In this document: positions 62,005 through 64,000 of the stretch, piece by piece
Position numbering within the stretch: position 1 is the stretch's first letter
Layout of the letters: each line of letters opens with the position of its first letter
Source of the DNA: Dendrophyllia cribrosa
Lineage: Eukaryota; Cnidaria; Anthozoa; Scleractinia; Dendrophylliidae
NCBI GenBank assembly: GCA_024195265.1
Contig: JAJLRJ010000004.1
Location: 46,625 to 110,624 of the forward strand
Reading direction: 5' to 3'
DNA length: 64,000 bases
Made by a program: the position numbers and the translations under genes
Notes under the pieces: generated by a model
Told to the model about the DNA's origin: nothing
What the model saw: the letters and a program-made list of their open reading frames with translations, nothing else
Databases searched by the model: none

Positions 62005-63007
62005 TTTTGGAACATATGCTGTCAGCCATGAGAAAATGACCACTGAAAATTCAGTAAAAGGCAACAGTTGTAGCAGCCAAGTTGGAAATATGTATGAGCG
62101 TGAAGAAACAGGAGATAGAACTTTCAGATGTGACCAGTGTGGCAAGTGCTTTAGACAGAAAGCAAATCTACGACAACATGAAAAAACTCATACAGGAGAA
62201 AAGCCTTTTAAATGCAATTATTGTAACAAGTGTTTTGGTCACAAAGGACATCTTAATGAACATAAAAGAATTCATACTGGAGAAAGACCTTTTCAATGCA
62301 ACCTATGTAACAAACGGTTTACTCGGGGAGGAATTCTACAGCAACATAGAAGGATTCACACAGGAGAGAAGCCATTCAAATGCAGTGTTTGTGACAAGCG
62401 TTTTAATCAGAAAGGTCTTCTGAATCAACACTTGAAAACATACTCAGGAATGTGCTTTCTTAAAGAACTGAAGGTTAATGAGAGAACTCATTGTAATACA
62501 GAAGATAAACATTTTGAATGCAACCATTGTAGCAAGAGCTTTAGTAACAAGAAAAATCTAAAGCAACATAAAAGAACTTGCACAGGAGAGAAAGAGTTTA
62601 AATGCAGTTATTGTAACAAGTGTTTTGGTCAGAAAGGTCTTCTCAACCAACATCAAGAAAAATACCACTTGTTGAGTTATCTAGGAAACATGCCAACAAC
62701 TATTAACATCCATACAGAAGAAGAATGTTTAACTGTAAAGGAGTGTAACAAGTACATTTACCAGAGAGAGAATCAACAGCAGAACAAACCAACAGATGGA
62801 CAAGACAAGTCCTTAAACTACAATTGTGGTGGAAAGTTTGAAACCCAAAAGGTCATTCTGAAAAACCAAAAGGAAAGAACAGACCTGACAGCAGAGTCAA
62901 GTAAGTACAATAAACTTGATAACTACTTCAGTATCTGTAACAGCACACTTAACTGTTGTGTGTCTGATTACAACTCTACCTTAATAATACAGACTTCTAT
63001 ATTATAG
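62005..63007 (+). CDS. C2H2 zinc-finger exon (plus strand)
   Basis: The acceptor TTCCTTCCAG ends at 62004. The exon enters in phase 2 and is open for 334 codons; an internal Met at 62036 could also start it. Fingers begin FRCDQCGKCF, FKCNYCNKCF, FQCNLCNKRF and FKCSVCDKRF (this one lacks its final His), then FECNHCSKSF (ends in Cys, C2HC-like) and FKCSYCNKCF. The degenerate tail contains a lone HTEEE and broken finger remnants. The last residues (about YNSTLIIQTSIL) and the TAG come from an 89-bp repeat. It is related to the minus-strand series by phase and finger style. Confidence 0.75.
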
Positions 63008-63795
63008 ACACGTCTTTATACAGACAGTTCAGTAAGTCCCAGAGAGATCAAACTTGATACAACTCTACCTTAATAATACAGACTTCTATATTATAGACAC
63101 GTCTTTATACAGACAGTTCAGTAAGTCCCAGAGAGATCAAACTTGATACAACTCTACCTTTATGATACAGACTTCTTTTTTATAGATGCGTCTTTATACA
63201 GACAGTTCAGTAAGTCCCAGAGAGACCAAACTTGATACAACTCTACCTTTATAATACAGACTTCTATATTATAGACACGTCTTTATACAGACAGTTCAGT
63301 AAGTCCCAGAGAAACCAAACTTGATACAACTCTACCTTAATAATACAGACTTCTATATTATAGATGCGTCTTTATACAGACAGTTCAGTAAGTCCCAGAG
63401 AGATCAAACTTGATACAACTCTACCTTAATAATACAGACTTCTATATTATAGATGCGTCTTTATACAGACAGTTCAGTAAGTCCCAGAGAGATCAAACTT
63501 GATACAACTCTACCTTAATAATACAGACTTCTATATTATAGATGCGTCTTTATACAGACAGTTCAGTAAGTCCCAGAGAGATCAAACTTGATACAACTCT
63601 ACCTTTATGATACAGACTTCTACATGTATAATTATAGACCCGTCTTTCACCAGACAGTTCAGTAAGTCCCAGGGAGACCAAACTTGATACAACTTTACCT
63701 TTATAATACAGACTTCTACATGTATATTATAGACACGTCTTTCTACAGACAGTTCAGTAAGTCCCAGAGAGACCAAGTTTGATACTCTGCTTCTG
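62970..63795 (+). repeat. 89-bp tandem repeat, about 9 copies
   Basis: The unit contains ACTTGATACAACTCTACC, AATACAGACTTCTA and ACAGTTCAGTAAGTCCCAG. The first copy begins inside the zinc-finger coding exon and supplies its stop. Later copies diverge (TACATGTATA insertions after 63620). Confidence 0.9.
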
Positions 63796-64000
63796 TAATA
63801 CAGAACAGAACAGTTCTTTGGTTCCAGATAGATCAAGATTACCTCTATACTGTATATTGTATTTATTTATTTATCTATTTATTTCTGGTATTGTTATTTA
63901 GTATTTTAAAATATTTGTAAGAAGTGCTATTTAACCATCGGGGAAAGTGCTTATAACATGGACACTCGGCTCTGTTCCTTTGATGTCCATGTGGAGAAGT
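63796..64000. other. Window end, no gene seen
   Basis: A TATT-rich microsatellite at about 63858-63900 and a decayed remnant of the preceding repeat. Nothing else is supported. Confidence 0.4.

Noticed and set aside
1..64000. CRISPR array or bacterial contamination
   Set aside because: The tandem arrays lack unique spacers of constant length, and spliced exons, BEL and LINE sequence show eukaryotic DNA.

Overview
The window is eukaryotic nuclear DNA from an animal. The mix of LINE, BEL/Pao, Polinton and many palindromic MITEs, with spliced C2H2 zinc-finger exons, suggests an anthozoan cnidarian such as a stony coral. That is inference; no species-diagnostic gene was seen.

Region 1 (1 to about 38,000) is a stack of nested mobile elements, each dated by its own target-site duplication (TSD). 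A CR1/L2-like LINE (2816-3404 and 37813-38000) is split by a BEL/Pao retrotransposon (LTRs 3405-3481 plus 32038-32158, and 37668-37807; TSD gcttc). The BEL 5' LTR is split by a mini-element called ME1 here (3482-32031; TSD catgtg). ME1 is itself split by four insertions: a TTAA-type MITE (4169-4673), a sister mini-element ME2 (5223-10080; TSD tagatc), a full-size Polinton/Maverick (10852-28670; TSD aagagc) and a 480-bp element (30531-31010). Without these, ME1 is about 4.86 kb, essentially the length of ME2 (4,858 bp).

ME1 and ME2 have Polinton-style hallmarks: AGTAG...CTACT termini, 6-bp TSDs and long inverted repeats. They carry only three genes: a zinc-finger-fused, A32-like packaging ATPase, an acidic zinc-ribbon protein and a 108-aa protein. 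No polymerase, integrase, capsid or protease is present. I read them as probable satellites of Polinton-type viruses. ME1's terminal repeats each carry an intact-looking tRNA-His gene. ME2 has replaced that outer module with TGACGTCA-rich repeats.

The Polinton (17,819 bp) encodes protein-primed DNA polymerase B, a probable ssDNA-binding protein, packaging ATPase, collagen-like fibre, PPxY protein, minor and major capsid proteins, adenain-like protease, a parvovirus-like phospholipase A2 protein and a chromodomain integrase. Several of these are frameshifted or have lost their AUG, so this copy is decaying.

Region 2 (about 38,000-56,000) holds a 210-bp repeat array, MITEs and a minus-strand zinc-finger locus. 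Six C2H2 exons lie at 40429-55433; four are 363 or 366 nt long, each flanked by splice sites and phase-symmetric. A 34-bp minisatellite of more than 3 kb sits in one intron.

Region 3 (56,000-64,000) contains a 1.46-kb inverted-repeat element with a small spliced ORF, several MITEs, an interstitial telomeric tract and a plus-strand zinc-finger exon. The C-terminus and stop codon of that exon come from an 89-bp tandem repeat.
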